Assembly (NCBI GenBank): GCA_905233915.1
Contig: CAJOFM010000007.1
Location: forward strand, 1 to 64,000
DNA from: an uncultured Muribaculaceae bacterium
GTDB taxonomy: Bacteria > Bacteroidota > Bacteroidia > Bacteroidales > Muribaculaceae
Direction: 5' to 3'
DNA: 64,000 bases
The notes below the pieces were generated by a model. It was not told where the DNA came from, made no database searches, and saw only the letters and a program-made list of their open reading frames with translations. Of this stretch, positions 8,704 through 16,432 are shown piece after piece (the first letter of the stretch is position 1; the number at the start of each line of letters is the position of its first letter). Position numbers and translations under genes: made by a program.

Positions 8704-10311
8704 ATGAGTAATATTGATTGCCTAACAGTAAAGGGCGTCACCGCTATCGTCGGGATGCATGACCGCATTCAGGACGTGAAAACCGCATTGGAACAATGTA
8801 TCAACCTCAAGGAGTATCACGTTGAAAATATTCGCCCTATCACACTGAACAACAGTATCGTGCTGCGCATTTGTCTGTTGGCTGGCTTGAGTGATAAAAC
8901 TCCGCGCACTGAGGATGATATCAACGACTTTAAGATGCAGATAGATCGAACTCCATACGCTTCGACATTCTTTACCAAATCCCATATTGGAGACCTCTTT
9001 GAGGCACTATTAAAGTTACGTTACAGTGACGTGGATTTAGATTGGAGTTATGCTGGCAACGTTAGCAAAGCAATAGGTTGTGAAATATTGCGTGGTCGTG
9101 AGGTATTGATGAAGGAAGGTGGCATCGAGGACTGGCTCTGCCATATACCTACGATGGCTGGAGGCAGGATGGCTGCGGCTATTCCCGAGTTGAACCTGAG
9201 AATCGGTGAATATGAGAACGGTATGGATGCCATGCTCGACATCAACAGCCGCGCCATCGCCAACACGCAAATCCTTGTTGCCGGTACGACAGGCTCGGGC
9301 AAATCCAACCTGCTGGCTGTGCTGATTAACCAGATATGCACCAACTCGTCAGATTCACACTACCCGGTCAACTTTCTGCTGTTTGATTACAAAGGAGAGT
9401 TCTCGGATCCAGCAAACGCTTCATGGCTTGAGAAGTTTGATACTGATAGTGGCGCCATATTAAGACCTGTTGAGCGCCCACTGCCGTTCACGCCGTTCAA
9501 GGATTTCACAGGTAAACACATCAATGAACTAAACATGTACGCTACCACAATGGCCACTGCACTGAAGGCGATCACCAGTGTCACCATCAGTGCCAAGATG
9601 GAGGAACGATTGACCGAGGCCATCATCAATGCGTACCGAGACAATAACTTCAAGCCCGTGACCTTCCAGGACGTGCTCGACAACTACACTCAGTTACTTC
9701 CTGAAAAGAAACAGGACGATGCCGACAGCGTCGTGGCTGCGCTCAAGCAACTCGTGCGTGCCAACCTGTTTGCCGACGAGGACAAGATCGACCTCATCAA
9801 TGACTGCTACATCATCGACCTGGGACGCTTTGAGAAAGACGGCATCCTGGCCAAAGCCATCGTCTATTTCGTGATCTCGAAGCTCTATAACATCTATGAG
9901 AGCCTTCCCAAGCAGGCCGCCGACGAGAAACGTGTGGAACTGCGTCATTTCACCATCATCGATGAGGCCCACTATATGCTCAACTTCGAGAATAAGCCCT
10001 TGCAGAACCTCATTGCCGTTGGACGCAACAAGGGCATGAGCATCATCCTTGCCACTCAGAACATGGAGAGCTTCAAGAGCAAGTACTTCGACTTCTACGC
10101 CAACGCCCAGTACCCGCTGATTATGAAACAACAACAGCAGAACGACGCTGTGCTGAAGGACCTGTTCGCTGTCACGGGCGCAGCGCTGAACGAACTCAAG
10201 CAAGCCATTGCCGGACTGACCATCGGTGAGCTCATAACCAAGGATGCGACCAACATGGCCCTGGGTATCGGCCGTCACTGGCAGAAGATCAAAACCACTC
10301 ACTTAATATGA
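8704..10311 (+). CDS. HerA/FtsK-like DNA-translocating ATPase (DUF87 type)
   Basis: This 535-aa protein has Walker A GTTGSGKSNLL (about residues 193-203) and Walker B FTIIDEAHYML (about 415-425). An ATQNMESF sensor-like segment follows, as in HerA, VirB4 and DptH ATPases. HerA-fold proteins form hexameric rings that pump DNA and are frequent in defence operons (BREX-, Dnd/Ssp- and HerA-nuclease systems). It begins 3 bp after the SMC-like gene, implying stoichiometric expression. The N-terminal 180 residues show no recognised domain. By context I infer a translocase working with the SMC-like ATPase, Res and Mod. Confidence 0.85.
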   Translation: MSNIDCLTVKGVTAIVGMHDRIQDVKTALEQCINLKEYHVENIRPITLNNSIVLRICLLAGLSDKTPRTEDDINDFKMQIDRTPYASTFFTKSHIGDLFEALLKLRYSDVDLDWSYAGNVSKAIGCEILRGREVLMKEGGIEDWLCHIPTMAGGRMAAAIPELNLRIGEYENGMDAMLDINSRAIANTQILVAGTTGSGKSNLLAVLINQICTNSSDSHYPVNFLLFDYKGEFSDPANASWLEKFDTDSGAILRPVERPLPFTPFKDFTGKHINELNMYATTMATALKAITSVTISAKMEERLTEAIINAYRDNNFKPVTFQDVLDNYTQLLPEKKQDDADSVVAALKQLVRANLFADEDKIDLINDCYIIDLGRFEKDGILAKAIVYFVISKLYNIYESLPKQAADEKRVELRHFTIIDEAHYMLNFENKPLQNLIAVGRNKGMSIILATQNMESFKSKYFDFYANAQYPLIMKQQQQNDAVLKDLFAVTGAALNELKQAIAGLTIGELITKDATNMALGIGRHWQKIKTTHLI

Positions 10312-10312
10312 C

Positions 10313-10867
10313 ATGACAATGGAAAAACTGAAAATTGCATACCAAGCCGTCGATCTGCTCAAGTCTATCGATATGCCCATCAGTGCAGAGCAAAGTAACA
10401 TCATCGCAGAACTTGAGAAAGAATATCTGCGTGACGAGGTGATTCCACTGCTTGAACAAGAAATGTTGCCCCTTGTTGAGAAGATGATCAACAACTTTGA
10501 CATGGAGGTAACCTACGATACCGAGAGTGGCCTTGATATTTCGGTCGTGGAACAGCCCGTGACTCAACCCGTGTTGTTCGATGATGATGCCGTACAGAGA
10601 ACACGACAGAAGAGATATATCCTCAAGGTCACGTTCCCTGATGGTCGTGTATCGTGCCATAGAATCGTGTGGAAGACCATGAACGACGTGATACGTTACG
10701 CAGGCCCCGAGAGGGTGCAACAGTTAGGCATTATGGTTGCTGGGCTCAATCTTGTTTCAAGTGAGTTGCACGAGCTTGAGCGTTACCGTGCAGCTAAAAG
10801 GAGGTTGCACCTGGACTATATGTCTATGGCCACACCAATACGAATACGAAATATGAGCAGATATTGA
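10313..10867 (+). CDS. Defence-operon protein of unknown function, probably 3'-frameshifted
   Basis: The 184-aa product starts 1 bp after the HerA-like gene (a second ATG at 10319 is also possible). Residues 5-70 contain AYQAVDLLKSIDMPIS and LEKEYLRDEVIPLLEQEMLP, which align with the N-terminus of the next gene, so the two share a duplicated helical domain. The C-terminus as read (PIRIRNMSRY) looks out of frame. From 10828 another frame continues with protein-like sequence (KYEQILTISRQLDLGLKVEK) to a stop at 10933-10935 that overlaps the next gene's start. A single missing base near 10825 would restore a product about 28 residues longer. Function unknown. Confidence 0.7.
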   Translation: MTMEKLKIAYQAVDLLKSIDMPISAEQSNIIAELEKEYLRDEVIPLLEQEMLPLVEKMINNFDMEVTYDTESGLDISVVEQPVTQPVLFDDDAVQRTRQKRYILKVTFPDGRVSCHRIVWKTMNDVIRYAGPERVQQLGIMVAGLNLVSSELHELERYRAAKRRLHLDYMSMATPIRIRNMSRY

Positions 10868-10924
10868 CCATCAGCCGTCAGTTGGACTTGGGACTGAAGG
10901 TTGAAAAAGTAAGCATTATTGGCG

Positions 10925-11554
10925 ATGAGGACTGAGGAACTGAATAAAGCACATGAGGCCATCGAGATGCTCAAGGCACTAAACCTGCCCGTGAGCGAAG
11001 CGCAGCTTGAGGGTATAGCCAGACTTGAGAAGGAATACCTGCAAGAAAACATCATTCCCGAGGTTACAAGAGAGATGACTCCATTCATTTCGCAACTGAG
11101 GCATCGCTTCAAGCTCAAGGTGAGTTATCAGCCAGAGACGGGGGTGAGTATTGATTTTGTAGAGGGTCGCACCGAGGCACCCCGTAACATGTCTCCTGGT
11201 CGTCGCACCCGATACTCCATCGACGGTGGCGAGTTCATGAACAAGAGACGCTTTGTATTTACCGTTGTCAAGCAGTACATCGCTGACCATCCAGGTATCA
11301 CTTTTTATGACCTTGAGAACCGTTTCCCGTCATCGCTCAGCCATAGCCCGCTGAACGGAGTAGTGCGCAAGTATGACAGTGTGATGGCTCGCTTAGCCGA
11401 CCAGCCCGACCTGCGCAATCGGTTTTTCTTGGAAGACGATGAGGTGCTCACGCTATCCGACGGCATCAAGGTCGTTGTCTATAACCAGTGGGGTGAGAAC
11501 TTCGACAAGTTCCTGGCCGTGGCACGAGAATTACACACCGTTGACTGTTTTTAG
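10925..11554 (+). CDS. Defence-operon protein of unknown function sharing the duplicated N-terminal domain
   Basis: This product has 209 aa from the ATG at 10925. Residues about 5-70 (AHEAIEMLKALNLPVSEAQ, then LEKEYLQENIIP and EMTPFI) repeat the pattern of the upstream protein. A distinct C-terminal half follows, with a possible winged-helix-like segment (FVFTVVKQYIADHPGITFYDLENRFP) and a beta-rich end (DDEVLTLSDGIKVVVYNQWG). The initiation codon lies inside the ancestral 3' end of the preceding gene. No catalytic motif was seen; the predicted fold suggests DNA or protein binding. Confidence 0.7.
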   Translation: MRTEELNKAHEAIEMLKALNLPVSEAQLEGIARLEKEYLQENIIPEVTREMTPFISQLRHRFKLKVSYQPETGVSIDFVEGRTEAPRNMSPGRRTRYSIDGGEFMNKRRFVFTVVKQYIADHPGITFYDLENRFPSSLSHSPLNGVVRKYDSVMARLADQPDLRNRFFLEDDEVLTLSDGIKVVVYNQWGENFDKFLAVARELHTVDCF

Positions 11555-11575
11555 TTCTCAAGATATTTTTGAGTT

Positions 11576-12514
11576 ATGACTGTTTGGGAAGCATACTGTG
11601 ACATCAAACTGCGCAATCTGTTCAAGCACGAATGGTTGCCAGCCCAAGGAATGTCCCCAGCCAAGGCGCAAGACACGATGACCAAGTTCAAGGTGTATAT
11701 TGACCGCCTGAAGGGTATCCCCGATGTTATCAGGCTTAGAGAAATTGATACCGTCGAGGCGATGATGTCCACGTTGGATGAAATTTTCACCGTCAAATGG
11801 GCAAACCACATCAACGCCAAGTATAGCGACATGCCCAAGGTATATAGGCAGTATGGAATCTTCCTGCAAGCCCTTGAGGCCAAAGAGAACAAACTCATCC
11901 AGACTGGCGAAGCTGTGATACAGCCTGATGATATGAACTTGAGTAATATCACCGAAGTCCCAATCTCAGAAATAGAACAGCCATACATTAAGGAGGACGG
12001 TAAACTGTCGCTGATTACCAACCCACGGCTTATCTCCTTGCTCTATGCCATCATACATCTTCAGTATCCCGCTACTACCGATTTCTGTATGATGGCTATC
12101 AATAGATTCTACGGCCAACAGTTTCCGCAGATGAGTCCTTCAGATTGGAGCGGTCTGATTGCCAAGGTCTGGTTAAAGGCCACTGAGAAGCCCAAATCCA
12201 AAACAGGCATGAGGCACTACAAGATCCACCTCACAATGGATATGGGCATTGTTGATGTGACTCTGTCTCCAATCGATGCCCTCGTGTTTGTTATTGGCAG
12301 GATAGGGTTTGAGCGTGCTGAATCCGCTCGCTTCCACTTCATGGGAATGCCCATCGTGACACGGCATATTCCCCACGGCAAAGAAAAGTTTTACAGCACG
12401 GTAAATGAACAATGGTTTGTCCTCGGGGCCGGTGACGCAAAGGAGAAACGCAAAACCATCTTTGCCTATTCACAGAAATTCAACATGGACATCAAGACCG
12501 AGATCGTGAAGTAA
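11576..12514 (+). CDS. Unknown protein at the end of the restriction operon (312 aa)
   Basis: The product is soluble-looking with no signal peptide or membrane span. The first 130 residues are helical (KVYIDRLKGIPDVIRLREID, YSDMPKVYRQYGIFLQALEAKE). The rest contains a mixed alpha/beta segment ending SQKFNMDIKTEIVK. It begins 21 bp after the previous stop, in the same direction and with similar composition, so it is probably the last complete gene of the operon. I do not recognise the family. A second reading frame overlapping its 3' end continues into a gene remnant, so the original gene may have been longer or followed by another. Confidence 0.65.
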   Translation: MTVWEAYCDIKLRNLFKHEWLPAQGMSPAKAQDTMTKFKVYIDRLKGIPDVIRLREIDTVEAMMSTLDEIFTVKWANHINAKYSDMPKVYRQYGIFLQALEAKENKLIQTGEAVIQPDDMNLSNITEVPISEIEQPYIKEDGKLSLITNPRLISLLYAIIHLQYPATTDFCMMAINRFYGQQFPQMSPSDWSGLIAKVWLKATEKPKSKTGMRHYKIHLTMDMGIVDVTLSPIDALVFVIGRIGFERAESARFHFMGMPIVTRHIPHGKEKFYSTVNEQWFVLGAGDAKEKRKTIFAYSQKFNMDIKTEIVK

Positions 12515-12741
12515 ACCGCCTTGGTGCCTATGAGACGCTCACGAAATCCTATAATACTTAGGACGTCAACAACAATTGGCCCCTTCTCGCCCTTGATGAG
12601 TGTCGCCTGGGACACTACTTCTATGGCCTTGATGATTACTTCAACCCGCTGCGTAATGGCTATATCCCCCTGACCGGCATAGAAGGCCGTGGACTCCCTC
12701 TGCCACCCCCAGGCGATAGCGATACCCAGTCAATCTACTAA
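12502..12741 (+). pseudogene. Gene remnant downstream of the restriction operon
   Basis: One plus-strand frame gives protein-like sequence (NRLGAYETLTKSYNT, a TAG at 12559-12561, then NNNWPLLALDECRLGHYFYG and NPLRNGYIPLTGIEGRG) ending at a natural TAA at 12739-12741. The in-frame stop and the overlap with the preceding gene suggest the decayed 3' end of a gene. The parent family was not recognised. From 12796 to 12944 I see nothing else. Confidence 0.4.
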
Positions 12742-12768
12742 ACGCGCCCAGCAGCCACGTATGGGCAC

Positions 12769-12795
12769 AAAAAAAGGAGCGACCCTTGCCGCTCC
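12769..12795 (-). terminator. Intrinsic terminator for the minus-strand Z1 group
   Basis: GGAGCG (12776-12781) pairs with CGCTCC (12790-12795) around an 8-nt loop. Read on the minus strand, the stem is followed by T7 (A tract at 12769-12775). It lies about 150 bp beyond the Z1 stop codon. Confidence 0.75.
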
Positions 12796-12944
12796 GCTAC
12801 CTTTATTCTCCTCAAAACTCTAACTCAAATGACGTTTCTCTTCTTATAGTCCTCAGTTTTAGAAATTAATAGTACCGTTGGAAATATAACACTAATATCC
12901 TTTCCGTTGATATATGAAACCAAAAGTTGTTATTTAGACTGCCA

Positions 12945-15233
12945 TCACGGCAGGTTCTCCTTGACCCTGGTTGCGAACAGTGCGCCAGGGGTCGTCATCT
13001 GTGTGAGCAGCACAGGCCAATAGAAGGGCGCATCCCTCCAGCCGTTGGCTTGCTTGCCCTCCTGACGAATCATCAACACCACAGGCTTGTCGATGGCCTT
13101 GGCACGTGCGGGTCCCAGATCACTAGTACCATTGTCGGGCGCATTGGTGAAGACGCCGTTTTGCTTGGTACGGCTGGTGTTACGACCAGTGCGTCTGGCC
13201 ACCCAGACCTTGCCATTGGACGATTTGCTGCAGTGCTCTAATATGGCCTTCTGCGCTTCAGGCTCAAGCCGGTATCCTGAGTTCCCATATTTGGAGCCAT
13301 ACACATAGGTGGACTTGATCTTCTCCAGAAGAACCAGGAGGTCATCAACCGCCATCTCGATGAAGCCATTGGCATCGGGCGTGCCAGCCTGAAAAGCAGC
13401 GTCAAGTTGTGCATCAATGTCCATGATAGCTTTCCCGATCGTTCGCTGGCTACCCGTTTGGATGCCTCTTGCGAAGTAGCGCATCTGGGGCTTCACAGCG
13501 AGGATGTCTGAGACCATGACCTTGTTACCGGCGCAGGGGCGGATATTGCTGGCTGCACCGAGAACCTGGACCTTGAAGGGCTTACCCGTCCCCGTGCTCC
13601 CCAGCTGCTCCCTCAAGTACTCGTCCAAATAATAGACGTTCTTGAGTTGATTATAGATATCGGGTGATGTGTAGAATCGCGTGACTGCCATGTCCTCCAA
13701 GGGGCGCGCACCGAACATGCGTTGATGCTGCGTTACCGTGTCCTGCTGGAATGTCAAGGGACAACGGCCATAAACGAAACTCAACAGATTCCTTATGGTA
13801 ACGCCTCTATCGAGTATATTGCCGCCGATGAAAATATTGACGGCAGCATCAAGTCGGAGCTCACCAGTGCTCTGGTCAAGCAGTGCATATACGTCGTTGT
13901 CACTGTTGACTACTCTGACGCAATGGTTGCTCGAGATAAAGATGTCCTGTATCTCATCAAGTACATCATCAAATGTAGGGAACGGGACAGTGATGAACTT
14001 CTGATTGCGAGCTTTCTGGCTCGACGCAGCAAAGTCATAATAACCCTGCTTCAGCATGTCCTCTACATCCTGGGACAGTGAGCCAGTTGCAAAGGGCTTT
14101 GTGAGGAAGCGCATAATGGTGCTCACAAGATTGGCTTGCCCATTGTGGTAGACCTTCTTTATCTGGGTATGGACGATCATGCTCGACTTGAAGTCCAGGC
14201 CTTTGGCGCGCTGCTGGATGCGTCGGATAGCAGTACCGGCCAGATACTGCCCGATAGCGAAGATGAGTTCTTCGTCGTTGCCTTGACCGCCAGCCAGCAG
14301 GTTGATGGAGTCTTGGCCGAGAGGACGATACAAGTGACTAAACATAGAGTTGGGGTCACTCGACTCATCAAAATATTGCTTGCCGCCAATATAAGCATTG
14401 TGCATGGGCACGAGGCTCACAAATCGGGGGCGGATACTCTTGATGCGCTTGTTGTCCAGGACGAGTTCCCCATCAGGCTGCAGGAACAGGTTGTATGGTG
14501 TGGCTGTTACCAACAGTACCCTGTGGTACTTGAGCAACTTGCGGAAATCGTTGATCTGCTTGCCGATTGTTGCCACCTGTGTCACGCATTTGGGCACCTT
14601 GCCTTTAGGAGTGGTCTTGCTCTTGCCAACCTTGTAGCTGCGTGAGGCGTAATCCGCCTCATCGTCAATGATAAGCACTTTCTTGTCCTTCATGAATGGA
14701 CAATCCGTCTTGAACAACTTGATGAGAGCCTTCAGATTGTTGACCTCTTTTTTGCAAACGATAATCAACTTGCTCTTGTTGACGTTCGCTTGAACGAGCC
14801 CGGTTTTGCGCAATGCCATGATATCGTGGATTTCCACGGTGGCCGCCTGGTTGAGGTTGCTCGACGGCTTGAGAGGAGCGAAGTCCTGCTGAAGCCTGCT
14901 GAGCGTCTGCTTGGCGAGGGCGTTGGTGCCCTTGGTGAACAGCACCGCAACATCAATGCCACGGTCACAGCACAAACCTATGATGTGCTCAAACGTGTCG
15001 GTTTTGCCGCCTTGGACATATCCCAGCAGCAGGCCAGGGTCCTCGGCGTGAGGTCCATTATCGAGTAACTGCTTCACAGTGTCCTCGATGCACTTGCGTT
15101 TGTCGGCTGTTAACGGGTACTTGGCATTCGCTTGCAACTCATCGTAGATAGGGGTTGCAGACTTTTTTACGCCAGCCGTCTTGGCCGACGGGGACGAGGC
15201 CCCAAGACTATTTCTACTATAACTTTTAGTCAT
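12945..15233 (-). CDS. Z1-domain ATPase / putative restriction nuclease
   Basis: This 762-aa protein has the hallmarks of Z1-domain (PF10593-type) proteins: YVQGGKTDT as P-loop (residues 73-78), IIDDEADYAS as Walker B (190-194) and LLVTATPYNLF as motif III (242-246). A second helicase-like lobe contains GGNILDRGVTIRN. Z1 proteins occur in defence islands with methylases, HATPases and PD-(D/E)XK partners and are thought to be NTP-driven restriction factors. Here the neighbours are a DUF5131 protein and a DUF3853-like regulator. The first 30 residues are Ser/Lys-rich and probably disordered. A structured RNA copy sits upstream at 15302-15428. Confidence 0.85.
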   Translation of the reverse strand: MTKSYSRNSLGASSPSAKTAGVKKSATPIYDELQANAKYPLTADKRKCIEDTVKQLLDNGPHAEDPGLLLGYVQGGKTDTFEHIIGLCCDRGIDVAVLFTKGTNALAKQTLSRLQQDFAPLKPSSNLNQAATVEIHDIMALRKTGLVQANVNKSKLIIVCKKEVNNLKALIKLFKTDCPFMKDKKVLIIDDEADYASRSYKVGKSKTTPKGKVPKCVTQVATIGKQINDFRKLLKYHRVLLVTATPYNLFLQPDGELVLDNKRIKSIRPRFVSLVPMHNAYIGGKQYFDESSDPNSMFSHLYRPLGQDSINLLAGGQGNDEELIFAIGQYLAGTAIRRIQQRAKGLDFKSSMIVHTQIKKVYHNGQANLVSTIMRFLTKPFATGSLSQDVEDMLKQGYYDFAASSQKARNQKFITVPFPTFDDVLDEIQDIFISSNHCVRVVNSDNDVYALLDQSTGELRLDAAVNIFIGGNILDRGVTIRNLLSFVYGRCPLTFQQDTVTQHQRMFGARPLEDMAVTRFYTSPDIYNQLKNVYYLDEYLREQLGSTGTGKPFKVQVLGAASNIRPCAGNKVMVSDILAVKPQMRYFARGIQTGSQRTIGKAIMDIDAQLDAAFQAGTPDANGFIEMAVDDLLVLLEKIKSTYVYGSKYGNSGYRLEPEAQKAILEHCSKSSNGKVWVARRTGRNTSRTKQNGVFTNAPDNGTSDLGPARAKAIDKPVVLMIRQEGKQANGWRDAPFYWPVLLTQMTTPGALFATRVKENLP

Positions 15234-15301
15234 ATAAACTACTGTTATTTAAACTACTGTTATTAAAAAAATAATTCTTTCCATTTTCACTTAATATTGT
15301 T

Positions 15302-15428
15302 GGGCTTGTCGGAGGATGCGCGACTCGCCCGTGAATAAAAAACTCCGCATCGAGCTTGACTAGCTGCTGCCTTTAAGTTGGGCAGTAGCCCCGTTGTTGA
15401 CGGCACCAGGCCGTGAGATCATTCAAAC
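15302..15428 (-). ncRNA. Structured intergenic RNA, copy 1 (leader of the Z1 gene)
   Basis: On the minus strand this element begins with a domain shared with the copy at 16266-16415 (15362-15422): GATCTCACGGCC, a 5-bp ACGGC/GCCGT hairpin with a variable loop, a GGGC/GCCC hairpin, then CCCAAC and GGCAGCA. Two hairpins follow. AGCTC/GAGTT (with one G-U) exposes the 6-nt loop GATGCG (15346-15351). GGGC-GTCG/CGAC-GCCC exposes CGCATCCTC, in which CGCATC (15315-15320) is exactly complementary to the first loop. The Z1 ATG lies 68 nt downstream. Strand is inferred from gene orientation; base composition does not decide it. Confidence 0.55.
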
Positions 15429-15475
15429 CTACTAAATCAAGTCGTTGGGGTTGTGTGCCCCCTTGAAACTGTCGA

Positions 15476-16231
15476 TTAGTAGTTCGCGCGCGGCGTCGGA
15501 TAGTTGTGGTATACCACGCCATCCAACAAGTGACCGTTAGCTATCTTGTTACCACGCTGGCCCTTCGCATTGAAAGCACCCCACTGTTTAAAAAAGAACT
15601 CAGTGCCACTTACACGAGCGAGATCGCGCAAGTTCAGAGCCCAGTCTTTTTGCATTGGGCGAGCCTGAGGACCACTTTCACCACCCACTACGATCCAATC
15701 GATGTTTCGGAGGTCAAGACCCAAAGTAGCCAGGTCGTCGAGGCATGGCTCAATGCTCAACCAGCGAACAGGAGCAGCGATGTTGCGCAAGTCATCCACT
15801 CTGGTGAGCGACCTCTTGCAGCCACACGTAACACCAAGCCATGCGTTGGCCGGGCAACGGTGCGAGGTGAAGTAGCTGGCCATACGTGCACTGCGCTTGG
15901 TCAGGATCTGGTAAGTGATCCAGGGTGTACGTTCAACGACGTCAAGAACTTGGTCGATAAACGACTCAGGAACGTCGGCGTGGAACAGATCACCCATTGA
16001 GGGCAGGAAGCACAGGAGCTCCTTGTTAGGGTCCGTAGCCAACGGCTCATTCAAAGCATCGGGGTGGCACGTCACCTTGAAGCCGTTGCTGTAGCGCGGA
16101 TTACCCATAGCTTGCAGGCGCTTAGCAAATGCCTTGGCATAGCAGTGGTCACACTCCTCAGTACCAGCATGTTGGCACCCAGTTACGGGGTTGAAGCTAA
16201 ACTCAGTCCAAGAAATAGAAGTTCTATTCAT
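15476..16231 (-). CDS. DUF5131 (phage Gp37/Gp68) family protein, radical-SAM-like
   Basis: The 251-aa protein has the family's N-terminal signature SWTEFSFNPVTGC followed by a three-cysteine cluster (C19, C27, C30, in GCQHAGTEECDHCYA), consistent with an Fe-S or zinc site like that of radical-SAM-type barrels. Further family segments are LPSMGDLFHADVPESF, TYQILTKRSARM, WLGVT and WIVVGGESG. DUF5131 proteins are widespread in phages and mobile elements; their biochemical role is not established to my knowledge. Here the gene lies between two copies of the same structured RNA, in line with Z1. The association suggests a defence or element-maintenance module (inference). Confidence 0.9.
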   Translation of the reverse strand: MNRTSISWTEFSFNPVTGCQHAGTEECDHCYAKAFAKRLQAMGNPRYSNGFKVTCHPDALNEPLATDPNKELLCFLPSMGDLFHADVPESFIDQVLDVVERTPWITYQILTKRSARMASYFTSHRCPANAWLGVTCGCKRSLTRVDDLRNIAAPVRWLSIEPCLDDLATLGLDLRNIDWIVVGGESGPQARPMQKDWALNLRDLARVSGTEFFFKQWGAFNAKGQRGNKIANGHLLDGVVYHNYPTPRANY

Positions 16232-16265
16232 ATATCTATTTCAATTTCACGGGTTTAGGTTAATA

Positions 16266-16415
16266 GATAACGTGTATAGGCCTTATCGTCATAGAGGAAC
16301 CACCCTATACAATGGTTCCAGGTGCCAATACGTCAAGGATCGTAGTGCTGCCGTTTTGGTTGGGTGGCAGCCACCCTTGGTTGAGAACGGCGCTAAGGCC
16401 GTGAGATCGTTGCAA
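16266..16415 (-). ncRNA. Structured intergenic RNA, copy 2 (leader of the DUF5131 gene)
   Basis: The domain shared with copy 1 lies at 16344-16409 (minus strand): GATCTCACGGCC, ACGGC/GCCGT hairpin, GGGTGG/CCACCC hairpin, CCCAAC, GGCAGCA. Two hairpins follow toward the gene. GGAACCA/TGGTTCC (7 bp, 16296-16302 with 16313-16319) has loop TTGTATAGGG. GATAA/TTATC (16266-16270 with 16283-16287) has a 12-nt loop containing CCTATACA. The loops are complementary over 8 bp (16273-16280 with 16304-16311), giving a kissing interaction. Stem and loop sequences differ from copy 1 while the architecture is kept. The DUF5131 ATG is 35 nt beyond. Confidence 0.6.
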
Positions 16416-16432
16416 TCGTTACCCATTGTCAG

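Noticed and set aside
15361-16420. The repeated intergenic elements as integron attC sites
   Set aside because: Both copies contain a GTTGGG(C/T) core-like heptamer and hairpins, but I found no matching inverse core on the same strand, no bulged-stem attC geometry and no integron integrase in the window.
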